Part shown: piece by piece, positions 33,216 through 40,882 of the stretch
Layout: each line of letters begins with the position of its first letter
How positions within the stretch are numbered: the first letter of the stretch is position 1
NCBI GenBank assembly: GCA_964598025.1
Contig: CAZRAU010000007.1
Location: forward strand, 5,490-69,489
Direction: 5' to 3'
Length of the DNA: 64,000 nucleotides
From: JALGWN01 sp964598025
Lineage (GTDB): Bacteria; Arandabacterota; Arandabacteria; Arandabacterales; Arandabacteraceae
Made by a program: the position numbers and the translations under genes
Notes under the pieces: model-generated
Seen by the model: the letters and a program-made list of their open reading frames with translations, nothing else
Databases searched by the model: none
Told to the model about the DNA's origin: nothing

Positions 33216-33845
33216 GTGGTGGCTGCCGCACACTGGTTCCTGCTAGCTGGTCTCGCCATATTCATGGTGGTCTCGGTTGACCTGCTCCGGAAGGCGGCTG
33301 GGGCTTGGCGCGTGTGCGATCCGGCTGCGCCGAAAGGAAAGCCCGCCTCGGGGGCGCTTTACTCTCTGACCGGTGCGATGATGCCGTGGAAGAAAGAATC
33401 CGCGCGGCTCCATCCGGGAAGCTATATTCTCGGGGTTCTATATCACCTTGGTAGTTTCTGCGGGTTTGTCTGGGTGGCCGTTCTATTCTTCGGTATCGAC
33501 CTTCCGCCGGCTGTGGTTTCGGGGTCCGTGCTTCTGCTTGGAATCACGGCCGCTAGCGGGTTTGGCCTGCTCATCAAGCGGGCAATCAGCCCCAATCTGC
33601 GCTACTTCTCAAGTCCTGACGATTACTTCAGCAATATGCTGGTGACAGCATGGCAGGCACTGGTCATGATGACGCTGTTGTATGAGAGCATGCTTCCGGG
33701 CCTGCTCGCCCTCACCGGTGTGCTTCTCCTTTATATACCTGCGGGCAAGCTCAGGCATGCCATCTTTTTTCTGCCGGCACGGGTCTATCTTGGGCTTTTC
33801 TATGGTCGGCGGGGTGTCTGGCCGGCAGGGAACAGGCGAGCATGA
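33216..33845 (+). CDS. dsrM: DsrM-like membrane cytochrome b subunit
   Basis: A ~209-residue integral membrane protein with about five helices (AHWFLLAGLAIFMVVSVDLL, SYILGVLYHLGSFCGFVWVA, AVVSGSVLLLGITAASGFGL, LLYESMLPGLLALTGVLLLY). Its His residues (AHWFL, YHLGS, KLRHAIFF) are placed like NarI/DsrM heme b ligands. The C-terminal LRHAIFFLPARVYLGLFYG segment is typical of the DsrM/HmeC group. It is shorter than many DsrM proteins. It starts with GTG after AGGAAGGTGA and overlaps dsrK by four bases. It should link membrane quinol to the DsrK Fe-S protein. Confidence 0.82.
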   Translation: MVAAAHWFLLAGLAIFMVVSVDLLRKAAGAWRVCDPAAPKGKPASGALYSLTGAMMPWKKESARLHPGSYILGVLYHLGSFCGFVWVAVLFFGIDLPPAVVSGSVLLLGITAASGFGLLIKRAISPNLRYFSSPDDYFSNMLVTAWQALVMMTLLYESMLPGLLALTGVLLLYIPAGKLRHAIFFLPARVYLGLFYGRRGVWPAGNRRA

Positions 33846-35146
33846 AGGACGAAACGACACTTGCACCCGATCGGAAGAAGGCCCTCGAGGCCTTACGGAA
33901 GAGGCTTGGCGGGCGGCTTCTGACCCATCTTAACAGCTGTGTCCACTGCGGGCTCTGCGGCAGCTCCTGCCACTACTATCTCAGATACCGAGACCCGCGC
34001 TTCATACCCGGCAACAAGGTGGACCAGATAGCAAGGCTCTATCGGCGTTACTTCTCCCAGCTGGGACGGATCCTGCCGGGATGGATCGGTGCCCGGGACC
34101 TAGACGATGAGGGGATCGAGGAGATGGTGGATGTGATCTTCGGCGGCTGCACGATGTGCGGCCGGTGTTCGGTTCACTGCTCCATAGGTGTGGATATCCC
34201 CTTCCTGGTGCGTACCGCACGCACCATGATGGTGGAAATGGGGCTGGTCCCAAAGGGACTTCAGTCTACGATCGACGCCGCAGTAGCTACCGGCAACAAC
34301 ATGGCCATACCCCGCGGGGAGCTCATAGACACACTCGAGTGGCTGGAAGAGGACCTCAGGATGGAGGTCAAGGACGATCGAGCGGCGATTCCGCGCGATG
34401 CGGTCGGGAAACGCATTCTCTATACCTTGAACCCCCGCGAACCCAAGTTCTTTCCTCTCTCCATAAGCGCCATGGCCAAGATCCTCTATGCCGCCGGTGA
34501 ATCATGGACCATTTCCACGCATTGCTATGATGTTACCAACTACGCCTATTACTCCGGGGACGACGGGACCGCCCGCCGGCTGGTCGAACGCCTCTTTAAC
34601 GAAGTGAAGAAGCTCAAGGCCGAGGCGTTGGTTCTGGCCGAATGCGGCCATGGATTCAGGGCGATCCGCTGGGAGGGGCCCGGTTGGCTCGAACAAGCCT
34701 ACCCGTATCCCGTGCTTTCGGTCGTCGAGCTGGTTGCCGGGTACCTTCGCTCGGGACGTATCCGGCTTGACCGGTCCCTCAACGCGGAGCGCGTGACCCT
34801 CCACGATCCCTGCAACCTTGTCAGGGCCGGCGGAGTGATAGAAGAACAGAGGTACCTGCTGCGGGAAGCGGCGGCCGACTTCGTCGAGATGTTTCCCAAT
34901 CGTGAGGACAACTACTGCTGTGGGGGCGGGGGAGGGCAGCTTTCGATGAGTGAATACCGCGATCGCCGCGTGGAGGCGGGGGAGACCAAGGCAAACCAGA
35001 TCAGAGAGACCGGGGCACGCATAGTGGCCACCCCATGCCACAATTGCATCGATCAGCTCATGGAACTCAACAAGGTATACGAGCTCAATGTGGAAATAAA
35101 GACCGTCGCCGAAATCGTGGCTGACGCACTGGTGCTGGGACAGTAG
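33842..35146 (+). CDS. dsrK: DsrK-like iron-sulfur protein (CCG domain)
   Basis: The catalytic Fe-S subunit that reacts with DsrC. N-terminal [4Fe-4S] motifs CVHCGLCGSSCHY near residue 37 and CTMCGRCSVHC near 103 are followed by a CCG-type catalytic region (ECGHGFRAIR, HDPCNLVRAGG, NYCCGGGGG, TPCHNCIDQLM). Length 434 suits the smaller DsrK/HmeD forms. An ATGA overlap couples it to dsrM. In sulfate reducers DsrMK oxidises quinol and reduces the DsrC trisulfide. Here a similar DsrC-linked thiol/disulfide reaction is inferred, with the sulfur source unknown. DsrJ, DsrO and DsrP are absent. Confidence 0.88.
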   Translation: MKDETTLAPDRKKALEALRKRLGGRLLTHLNSCVHCGLCGSSCHYYLRYRDPRFIPGNKVDQIARLYRRYFSQLGRILPGWIGARDLDDEGIEEMVDVIFGGCTMCGRCSVHCSIGVDIPFLVRTARTMMVEMGLVPKGLQSTIDAAVATGNNMAIPRGELIDTLEWLEEDLRMEVKDDRAAIPRDAVGKRILYTLNPREPKFFPLSISAMAKILYAAGESWTISTHCYDVTNYAYYSGDDGTARRLVERLFNEVKKLKAEALVLAECGHGFRAIRWEGPGWLEQAYPYPVLSVVELVAGYLRSGRIRLDRSLNAERVTLHDPCNLVRAGGVIEEQRYLLREAAADFVEMFPNREDNYCCGGGGGQLSMSEYRDRRVEAGETKANQIRETGARIVATPCHNCIDQLMELNKVYELNVEIKTVAEIVADALVLGQ

Positions 35147-35165
35147 GAATCCTAAAGGAGTTGTT

Positions 35166-36341
35166 ATGCCGGACATGATCTACTTGGACAATGCAGCCAC
35201 CTCGTTTCCGAAGCCCCAGGAAGTCTATGACTACATGTGTGAGTTCTACAAGACCCAGGGTGTCAATCCCGGGCGCTCAGGCTACGACGCTAGCCTGGAA
35301 ACGGAAGAGATGGTTCTCGGTACCAGGAAGATGTTGATGGAGTTCTTCGGCGGCACCACGTGCAACCATCTTACCTTCAGCTACAACGCCAGTGATTCTC
35401 TGAACATGATCATCCAGGGCATGACCGAGAGCGGAGATCACGTCATAACCACCAACGTCGAACACAATTCCGTGCTGCGGCCCCTTTATCACCTTAAACA
35501 TGAGGGGATCATCGACATAACATATGTACCATTCGACGGACGCGGTTATGTTGATCCCGATGACATAAAGAGGGCCGTCAAGCCGAACACCAAGATGGTC
35601 GTAGTGAACCACGGTTCCAACGTGATCGGCACTGTCCAGCCGATCGGTGAGATCGGCAGGGTCTGCCGTGAAGCCGGCGTCTACTTTGCGGTCGATGCCA
35701 GCCAGACAGCGGGTACTCAGAAGATCGATGTGGGGAAGATGAATATAGACCTGCTGGCCTTCACGGGCCACAAGTGCCTGCTTGGGCCCACGGGCATCGG
35801 CGGCTCGTACATTGGAGATGAGGTGCCGATCCGCGGGACCCGTTACGGCGGGACAGGCGTGCGCTCGGCCCATCCTTTCCATCTCGAAGAATTCCCGTAC
35901 CGGATGGAGTGCGGAACGCTGAACATCGTCGGGGTTGCCGGCCTGCGCGCGGGGCTCGAGTGGCTCCTTCAGCAAGGTGTCGAGAACGTATTCGCCGAGG
36001 AGATGAGGCTCCACAAGAAGCTCCGAGACGGTTTGGCTGCGATCGATGGCGTCACGCTCTACTGTGCCGAGAGCACTGAGGATCATCTTGCGGTTCTGAG
36101 CTTCAACGTCGAGGGTTGGGAAGCGGGAGACGTTGGGACCATGCTCGATGTGGACTACAACATGGCATGCCGAACCGGATTGCAGTGCGCTCCCCTGGTC
36201 CATGTCCAGCTCGGTACGGACAAGATCCACGGCACAGTCAGGCTGAGCATCGGTCCCTTCAATAGCGAAGAGCACGTCGATCTCGCTATCGCGGCGGTCG
36301 GAGAGATAGCGGCCATCAAGCGGCTGGGCCAAAAGCGTTGA
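35166..36341 (+). CDS. Class-V aminotransferase family cysteine desulfurase (SufS/CsdB-like)
   Basis: A PLP enzyme that removes sulfur from cysteine as an enzyme persulfide. It has YLDNAATSFPKP at the start, EHNSVLRPLYHLK, SQTAGTQKIDVG, the PLP lysine in FTGHKCLLGPTGIGG near residue 200, and the sulfur-accepting Cys in ACRTGLQCAPLVH near residue 340. The YGGTG and GTLNIVGVAGL segments fit the 'cysteine desulfurase family' subgroup rather than housekeeping SufS. AAAGGAG precedes the ATG. It lies 19 bases after dsrK, so DsrC may be its sulfur acceptor (inference). The stop codon overlaps the -35 of the next promoter. Confidence 0.88.
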   Translation: MPDMIYLDNAATSFPKPQEVYDYMCEFYKTQGVNPGRSGYDASLETEEMVLGTRKMLMEFFGGTTCNHLTFSYNASDSLNMIIQGMTESGDHVITTNVEHNSVLRPLYHLKHEGIIDITYVPFDGRGYVDPDDIKRAVKPNTKMVVVNHGSNVIGTVQPIGEIGRVCREAGVYFAVDASQTAGTQKIDVGKMNIDLLAFTGHKCLLGPTGIGGSYIGDEVPIRGTRYGGTGVRSAHPFHLEEFPYRMECGTLNIVGVAGLRAGLEWLLQQGVENVFAEEMRLHKKLRDGLAAIDGVTLYCAESTEDHLAVLSFNVEGWEAGDVGTMLDVDYNMACRTGLQCAPLVHVQLGTDKIHGTVRLSIGPFNSEEHVDLAIAAVGEIAAIKRLGQKR

Positions 36342-36366
36342 CAAAATCCCCGCGACGGGTTATGAT
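36338..36366 (+). promoter_or_regulatory. Strong sigma-70 promoter upstream of the 29-residue ORF
   Basis: TTGACA, 17 bases, TATGAT: perfect -35, near-perfect -10 and ideal spacing. It begins within the desulfurase stop codon. The transcript would carry a ~170-base leader with a CTCCGG-TATG-CCGGAG hairpin (36415-36430) followed by CTTTT. Confidence 0.7.
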
Positions 36367-36387
36367 ACGAAATACGAGGAGCGGGCT

Positions 36388-36510
36388 ATGCAGGGAGGGG
36401 TTTCGTCGGTCTGCCTCCGGTATGCCGGAGCTTTTCGACCGGTTTTGTTTGTTCGATTCAGAGTGTCAGGAGGCACTTTTCGTAACCGGGTTGCTGCTAT
36501 GATCAGGTAA
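36388..36510 (+). CDS. Possible 40-residue leader ORF
   Basis: An ATG with GAGGAG six bases before it opens a 40-codon Arg/Val-rich frame in the leader of the small transcript. Its translation overlaps the leader hairpin, so it could be a regulatory leader peptide. Composition is not convincing and I recognise no homolog. Confidence 0.2.
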   Translation: MQGGVSSVCLRYAGAFRPVLFVRFRVSGGTFRNRVAAMIR

Positions 36511-36547
36511 CTACTAATCGGCAGAATAAGACCAAGGAGGAGTACAA

Positions 36548-36637
36548 ATGGACATTACAATTATGTTCGCGCTTGCTGGTGTAAGTGCTCCCCTCGAGTG
36601 GTCCGCCGGTTACGGAGGTCGACGAAGGCAAAAGTAA
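36548..36637 (+). CDS. 29-residue peptide of unknown function
   Basis: A tiny frame with an excellent ribosome binding site (AAGGAGG seven bases before ATG), a strong promoter upstream and a perfect terminator just after. The peptide starts MDITIMFALAGVSAPLEW and continues SAGYGG, then a basic end RRRQK. It is hydrophobic at the front with a Gly/Arg tail. It is too short for a signal peptide plus domain. It could be a RiPP-like precursor, a small membrane peptide or a regulatory peptide. The next genes downstream encode a heterodimeric ABC exporter, which makes export imaginable. No modifying enzyme is adjacent. Gene reality is supported mainly by the expression signals. Confidence 0.5.
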   Translation: MDITIMFALAGVSAPLEWSAGYGGRRRQK

Positions 36638-36659
36638 GCCACTCAGACCGAAGATCTAA

Positions 36660-36695
36660 CCCGCCGGATCACCGGGATGGTCCGGCGGGTTTTTC
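36660..36695 (+). terminator. Rho-independent terminator after the 29-residue ORF
   Basis: A perfect 9-bp stem, CCCGCCGGA paired with TCCGGCGGG around a 12-base loop, followed by TTTTTC. Confidence 0.85.
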
Positions 36696-36836
36696 TATTC
36701 GCCTGCGGAGAGGACCACGGGGTTGCCCATGGTCCAAGGAGCAGAAGGTGGTTTGACTGATGTCACTTGATGGGCACGGCCCGTTGCGAATGCGGGTGCC
36801 ACGGGCCTGTCCGTGGAGTGTTGCATAGGAAGAGAC

Positions 36837-38627
36837 ATGGAAACGGTTTATTACGAAGACGACAAGCATGACGGCATGGGTTCTCGGCAGGCCTTGAAAC
36901 GGTTGCTGCCGCTGCTCAAGCCGCACCGCAGGTGGCTGCTGGTTTGCCTCATGCTTCTGGCCGTATCGAAGGGGCTCTATGTAACCGGGCCCAATCTGGT
37001 CCGCCGCGCGATAGACATCGACATAGGCAACGGGAATTACAGGGGTCTTGTGGGTACGGTACTGCTCTACGTCCTCGTGCAGGGCCTCTTTCTGGCGGCT
37101 AACTACATCTTCAGGCTAAGAATGGAGATTATCGGCCAGAAGATAATGATGGTTCTGCGCAATCGGCTCTATAATCACATCCTGAGGATGTCGATCTCCT
37201 TTTTCGACCGAAACCCCGCGGGGCGGCTGATGGCCCGGGTTGAGTCCGACACCGAAGCGCTACGGATGATGTTCACGAACACCGTGGTCGCCATGGTGGG
37301 TTCGGTGCTGCTGATCGCGGGCATGTTCACCTGGATGCTCATAGTATCACCACGCCTCACGCTGGTCGTGGCGGTCATCATACCTATCGTCACGGTGGCC
37401 CTGTATGTCTATCACCGCCTTACTACGCCCAAGTGGCTGGAGATACGCAAGCGTATGGCGGATGTCACCGCCTCGCTCACCGAGTTCATCCAGGGTATGC
37501 AGATCATACAGATTTTCGATCGGGCCGGAACCGTGCGTAACCGCATGAACGAGATAAGCAGGAGGAAGTACAGACCGCAACTTACCGCCGAGCTTATCGT
37601 CGTCGGTATGTTCAACTTCATCTTCTTCCTGGAATCGGTGGTGATCGCGCTTGTGCTTTACTTCGGAGCGCGGTGGGTGGGGGTGGGGAACCTGACAATA
37701 GGTACGCTGGTCATGTTTATCACGTATGTGCGTATGTTCTTCGAACCCGTGCATCTTGCAGCCGAAGAAGTCGCGGCAATCCAGAAGGCTGTGGCCGGGG
37801 CGAAGCGGATCTTCGGCCTCCTGGAGACTGAGGAGTTCATACCCGAGCCTCCACGGCCTGTTGAGTGGCCCGGGCTGGAGTCCGGAATCACCTTTGAGGA
37901 CGTCTGGTTCTCGTACACCGGTGATGACAATCATGCTCTCAAAGGGGCATCCTTCACCATTCCCCGGGGAAGCCGCTTCGCGCTTGCAGGTGTAACCGGA
38001 GGTGGGAAGTCGACGGTGATCAACCTTCTTCTGAGGTTCTACGATCCCCAGAAGGGACGCATCCTCGTTGACGGTATTGATATCCGGGACATCGCAACCG
38101 CCGATCTGAGGAGAAAGTTCGGCCTGGTCCTGCAGGACATCTTCATCTTTCCTGGCAATGTGGCGAGCAACGTGTCGCTGTCCGCGGGCGGTGAAGCGGG
38201 AGACAGGGTGGCGGCTGCCTGCCGTGCGGTGTCGGCCGACAGGTTCATCGAGTCTATGCAGGACAGGTACGAGACCGAGCTCGCCGAACGCGGGGCGAAC
38301 CTCAGCCGCGGGGAACGTCAGCTCCTGTCTTTTGCAAGAGCGCTGGCATTCGATCCGGAGGTGCTCATCCTCGATGAGGCCACGAGCTCCGTCGACCCCG
38401 AAACCGAAAGGCTGATTCAGGGAGGATTGGAGACCTTGATGAAGGACAGAACTTCGATCGTCATAGCGCACCGCCTCTCCACCATACTGAATGTGGATCG
38501 TATCCTTGTGATACGGGAAGGCGAGATCATCGAGCGCGGTACCCACCGGGAGCTGGTTTCCCGGGGAGGGTACTACTCGAAGCTGTTCCAGCTTCAGTTC
38601 TCTGTCAACGGCACGGGAGTGAAGTGA
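36837..38627 (+). CDS. ABC exporter half-transporter A (catalytically complete NBD)
   Basis: A type-I ABC exporter of the MdlA/LmrA class: six transmembrane helices (about residues 25-310) and an ATPase domain. Walker A is GVTGGGKST, the signature LSRGERQLLSFARAL, Walker B plus catalytic Glu VLILDEATSSVD, and the H-loop His VIAHRLST. No C39 peptidase domain is present. The ATG at 36837 is preceded by AGGAAG. A 7-bp inverted repeat GGCCCGT..ACGGGCC lies upstream (36778-36807). It overlaps the second half-transporter by four bases. The substrate is unknown; drug, lipid or peptide export are all possible. Confidence 0.9.
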   Translation: METVYYEDDKHDGMGSRQALKRLLPLLKPHRRWLLVCLMLLAVSKGLYVTGPNLVRRAIDIDIGNGNYRGLVGTVLLYVLVQGLFLAANYIFRLRMEIIGQKIMMVLRNRLYNHILRMSISFFDRNPAGRLMARVESDTEALRMMFTNTVVAMVGSVLLIAGMFTWMLIVSPRLTLVVAVIIPIVTVALYVYHRLTTPKWLEIRKRMADVTASLTEFIQGMQIIQIFDRAGTVRNRMNEISRRKYRPQLTAELIVVGMFNFIFFLESVVIALVLYFGARWVGVGNLTIGTLVMFITYVRMFFEPVHLAAEEVAAIQKAVAGAKRIFGLLETEEFIPEPPRPVEWPGLESGITFEDVWFSYTGDDNHALKGASFTIPRGSRFALAGVTGGGKSTVINLLLRFYDPQKGRILVDGIDIRDIATADLRRKFGLVLQDIFIFPGNVASNVSLSAGGEAGDRVAAACRAVSADRFIESMQDRYETELAERGANLSRGERQLLSFARALAFDPEVLILDEATSSVDPETERLIQGGLETLMKDRTSIVIAHRLSTILNVDRILVIREGEIIERGTHRELVSRGGYYSKLFQLQFSVNGTGVK

Positions 38628-40471
38628 TCATGATAAGACACGCGAAGTGGTTTTGGAGGTATTACCGCCACCACAAGCGGACGCTTGCTATACTGCTTAC
38701 GCTTTCCATTGCAGCGAGTGCGCTTACGGTGATCCAACCGGTCTTGCTCAAGAACATATTCGACATTCTGAAGTCGGGGGAAACGCGGCCGATACACCTG
38801 CCCTATGTGAGTGAATGGATCCGGGCCACGGCCGGCGGTAAGATCACGAACTACGTCCTGATGCTCATTGCCTTCGGGACGGCGGGTTTCATCACCCGTA
38901 CGATTCTGGTCGGGCATCGTGCCTACATGAACATCAGGCTGGAGTGGGAGTTCCGGCAGGACGCCTTTAACGGCGTATCCGAAAAGGGACCCGACTTCTT
39001 CAATAAGTTCAATACGGGAGATCTTGTCACGAGGATGACAGATGATGTTTCAGAGCAGAAGATGGCCTGGTTCGCATGCAGCGGCATCTTCAGGGCCTAC
39101 GAGTCGCTTACTCTGATCGTCTTCAGCCTCATCATGATGCTTTCGATAAACCCGATCCTGACGGCTTGGACTGCGGGGCCGCTTCCGGTGCTTGTGCTGG
39201 TCTACATGAAAAGCGCGTCCGTTCTCCACCGGCGATTCGATTTCCTCCAGAAGAAGATATCGATCGTGAACGACATCATGGAGGCGTGTTTCTCCGGAAT
39301 ACGAGTGATAAAGGCCTACGTGAGACAGGCAGACCAGAAGGGCCGTTTCGCCCGTGCCGCGGAGGAACGAAAACAGGCTGAGATCTCGGCGGTCAGGGCT
39401 CATACCATCATTGAGTCCCTCTGGATGTATATCTGGCAGTTCGGCATAGTGATAGTGCTCCTTGCAGGAGGCTACTACGTGATCCGGGGGCGGCTCACGA
39501 TCGGAGAGTTCATAGCCTTCGATTCCTATGTGCTCTTCCTGATATATCCGATGTTCGACGTCGGCAACTTCCTGGTTCGGGGCCTAAGGGCTTCCGTTTC
39601 GATCGACAGGCTGAAAGAGCTCGAGAACTACAGCCCCATGGTCGATCCCGCGGCGGCCTCCGGGGGCGTGTCGCATGTACCGGAAGGAAGCGTTGAGTTC
39701 AAGAATGTCACGTTCGGTTTCTCGGACCGGGATGCCAACATCATTAAGGACATGTCATTCGATGTTCAGCCCGGCAGGAGGGTGTCGCTAGTGGGGAGGG
39801 TCGGGTCAGGCAAGAGCTGGGTAGTGAGATTGATACCCAGGCTGGTCGACCCGACCGAGGGTCAGGTGCTGGTCGATGGGGTCGATCTCCGTGATTATGA
39901 TATCAGTTCCATCCGGCGCCACATCGGGTATGTGCCCCAGGAGCCGATTCTCTTCTCGGACACCATTGAAAACAACATAAGGTTCGGCCGCGACGATGTC
40001 GACGAGGCCACCCTCGCCTGGGCCGTGGAGGTGGCCCAACTGCGCAAGGAGCTCGACGGTTTCCCGAAAGGGATAAAGACGGAAATCGGTGTCCGAGGTA
40101 TGTCTATCTCGGGAGGGCAGAAGCAGCGCGTGGCCCTGGCCAGGGCCCTTGTCGGCAGACCGCGGATTCTAATTCTGGATGATTGCACGTCGGCCCTGGA
40201 TGCGAGTACGGAGGGTGCGCTGTGGGATCGCCTGCATGAGGTAATGCCGGATCTGACCTGTTTCATAATAACCCACCGGCCGGCCACGCTCGAGATCTCC
40301 GACGACATTGTCGTGTTGGAGGGTGGGCGGATTGTGGAAAGGGGTTCTCACCGGGACCTGATTCGACTTGATGGGCTTTACAGGAAGATCTATCACAGGA
40401 TAGTGCTCGAACAGGCTGTGGAGTGCCGTGACCACTCGGAATTCCGGGGCGACCCCAAGGAGCCGCTTTGA
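38624..40471 (+). CDS. ABC exporter half-transporter B (degenerate NBD)
   Basis: Partner of the preceding half-transporter, again with six transmembrane helices and an ATPase domain. Walker A is GRVGSGKSW, the signature SISGGQKQRVALARAL and the H-loop FIITHRPA. In Walker B the catalytic Glu is replaced by Asp (LILDDCTSALD). This loss in one half is typical of heterodimeric exporters such as BmrCD or TM287/288, where one ATP site is inactive. It starts with GTG overlapping the upstream stop; an ATG two codons later is also possible. The 58-residue Cys-rich ORF follows after 100 bases. Confidence 0.9.
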   Translation: MIMIRHAKWFWRYYRHHKRTLAILLTLSIAASALTVIQPVLLKNIFDILKSGETRPIHLPYVSEWIRATAGGKITNYVLMLIAFGTAGFITRTILVGHRAYMNIRLEWEFRQDAFNGVSEKGPDFFNKFNTGDLVTRMTDDVSEQKMAWFACSGIFRAYESLTLIVFSLIMMLSINPILTAWTAGPLPVLVLVYMKSASVLHRRFDFLQKKISIVNDIMEACFSGIRVIKAYVRQADQKGRFARAAEERKQAEISAVRAHTIIESLWMYIWQFGIVIVLLAGGYYVIRGRLTIGEFIAFDSYVLFLIYPMFDVGNFLVRGLRASVSIDRLKELENYSPMVDPAAASGGVSHVPEGSVEFKNVTFGFSDRDANIIKDMSFDVQPGRRVSLVGRVGSGKSWVVRLIPRLVDPTEGQVLVDGVDLRDYDISSIRRHIGYVPQEPILFSDTIENNIRFGRDDVDEATLAWAVEVAQLRKELDGFPKGIKTEIGVRGMSISGGQKQRVALARALVGRPRILILDDCTSALDASTEGALWDRLHEVMPDLTCFIITHRPATLEISDDIVVLEGGRIVERGSHRDLIRLDGLYRKIYHRIVLEQAVECRDHSEFRGDPKEPL

Positions 40472-40571
40472 GGGTAAAGACAGAGGCGCCACCTGTCGAT
40501 ATTCCATGTGGCACGAATGTTCTCTGAAGAAATCGACCGGGAACAACCTGAACAAGAAGGGAAGCTTCATC

Positions 40572-40748
40572 ATGAAGGCCGAAGAGCAACAGGAAAGCCT
40601 GGTTGAACTCGACACGATAGAAGCGGTGCTTTCATACCTCACGCGTTTCGGATGTGCGCCGGGTTGTATGCCCTCCTATGGATTCAAGTGCTGCGCGCAG
40701 TTCGGCAGGCGCTGCTCCGAGGAGAGCGAGAGCGAACCGGAGGAGTGA
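40572..40748 (+). CDS. 58-residue Cys-rich peptide downstream of the ABC exporter
   Basis: A short protein with an acidic helical N-terminal part (ESLVELDTIEAVLSYLTRFG), a Cys-rich core CAPGCMPSYGFKCCAQFGRR plus C (five Cys, pattern C-x3-C-x7-CC-x6-C) and an acidic Ser/Glu tail. AAGAAGGGAAG lies a few bases before the ATG. The arrangement of acidic leader and Cys core resembles small exported or metal-binding peptides, but I do not recognise the family. It follows the exporter genes and precedes the alcohol dehydrogenase promoter, so it probably belongs to the exporter transcript. Alternatives are a small Fe-S or zinc-binding protein. Confidence 0.55.
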   Translation: MKAEEQQESLVELDTIEAVLSYLTRFGCAPGCMPSYGFKCCAQFGRRCSEESESEPEE

Positions 40749-40816
40749 CACCGACCCGGTCCCGGCCGGACGCCCAAGCCGATCTGCGGTTAAGTCCCGC
40801 CGCGTGAATTCCCCAT

Positions 40817-40845
40817 TTGCAAGACTCGGCCCGAGTCGGTAAGAT
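40817..40845 (+). promoter_or_regulatory. Alcohol dehydrogenase promoter with palindromic operator in the spacer
   Basis: TTGCAA, 17 bases, TAAGAT. Almost the whole spacer is a perfect 15-base palindrome, GACTCGG-C-CCGAGTC (40823-40837). A repressor bound there would block RNA polymerase. Confidence 0.6.
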
Positions 40846-40882
40846 CATAGGGTAGACCAAGCTGCAAGGAGGCGAGGCCGTC

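Noticed and set aside
36373..36547. Riboswitch in the leader of the 29-residue ORF
   Set aside because: There is a hairpin followed by CTTTT, but no consensus of a known riboswitch class could be recognised.
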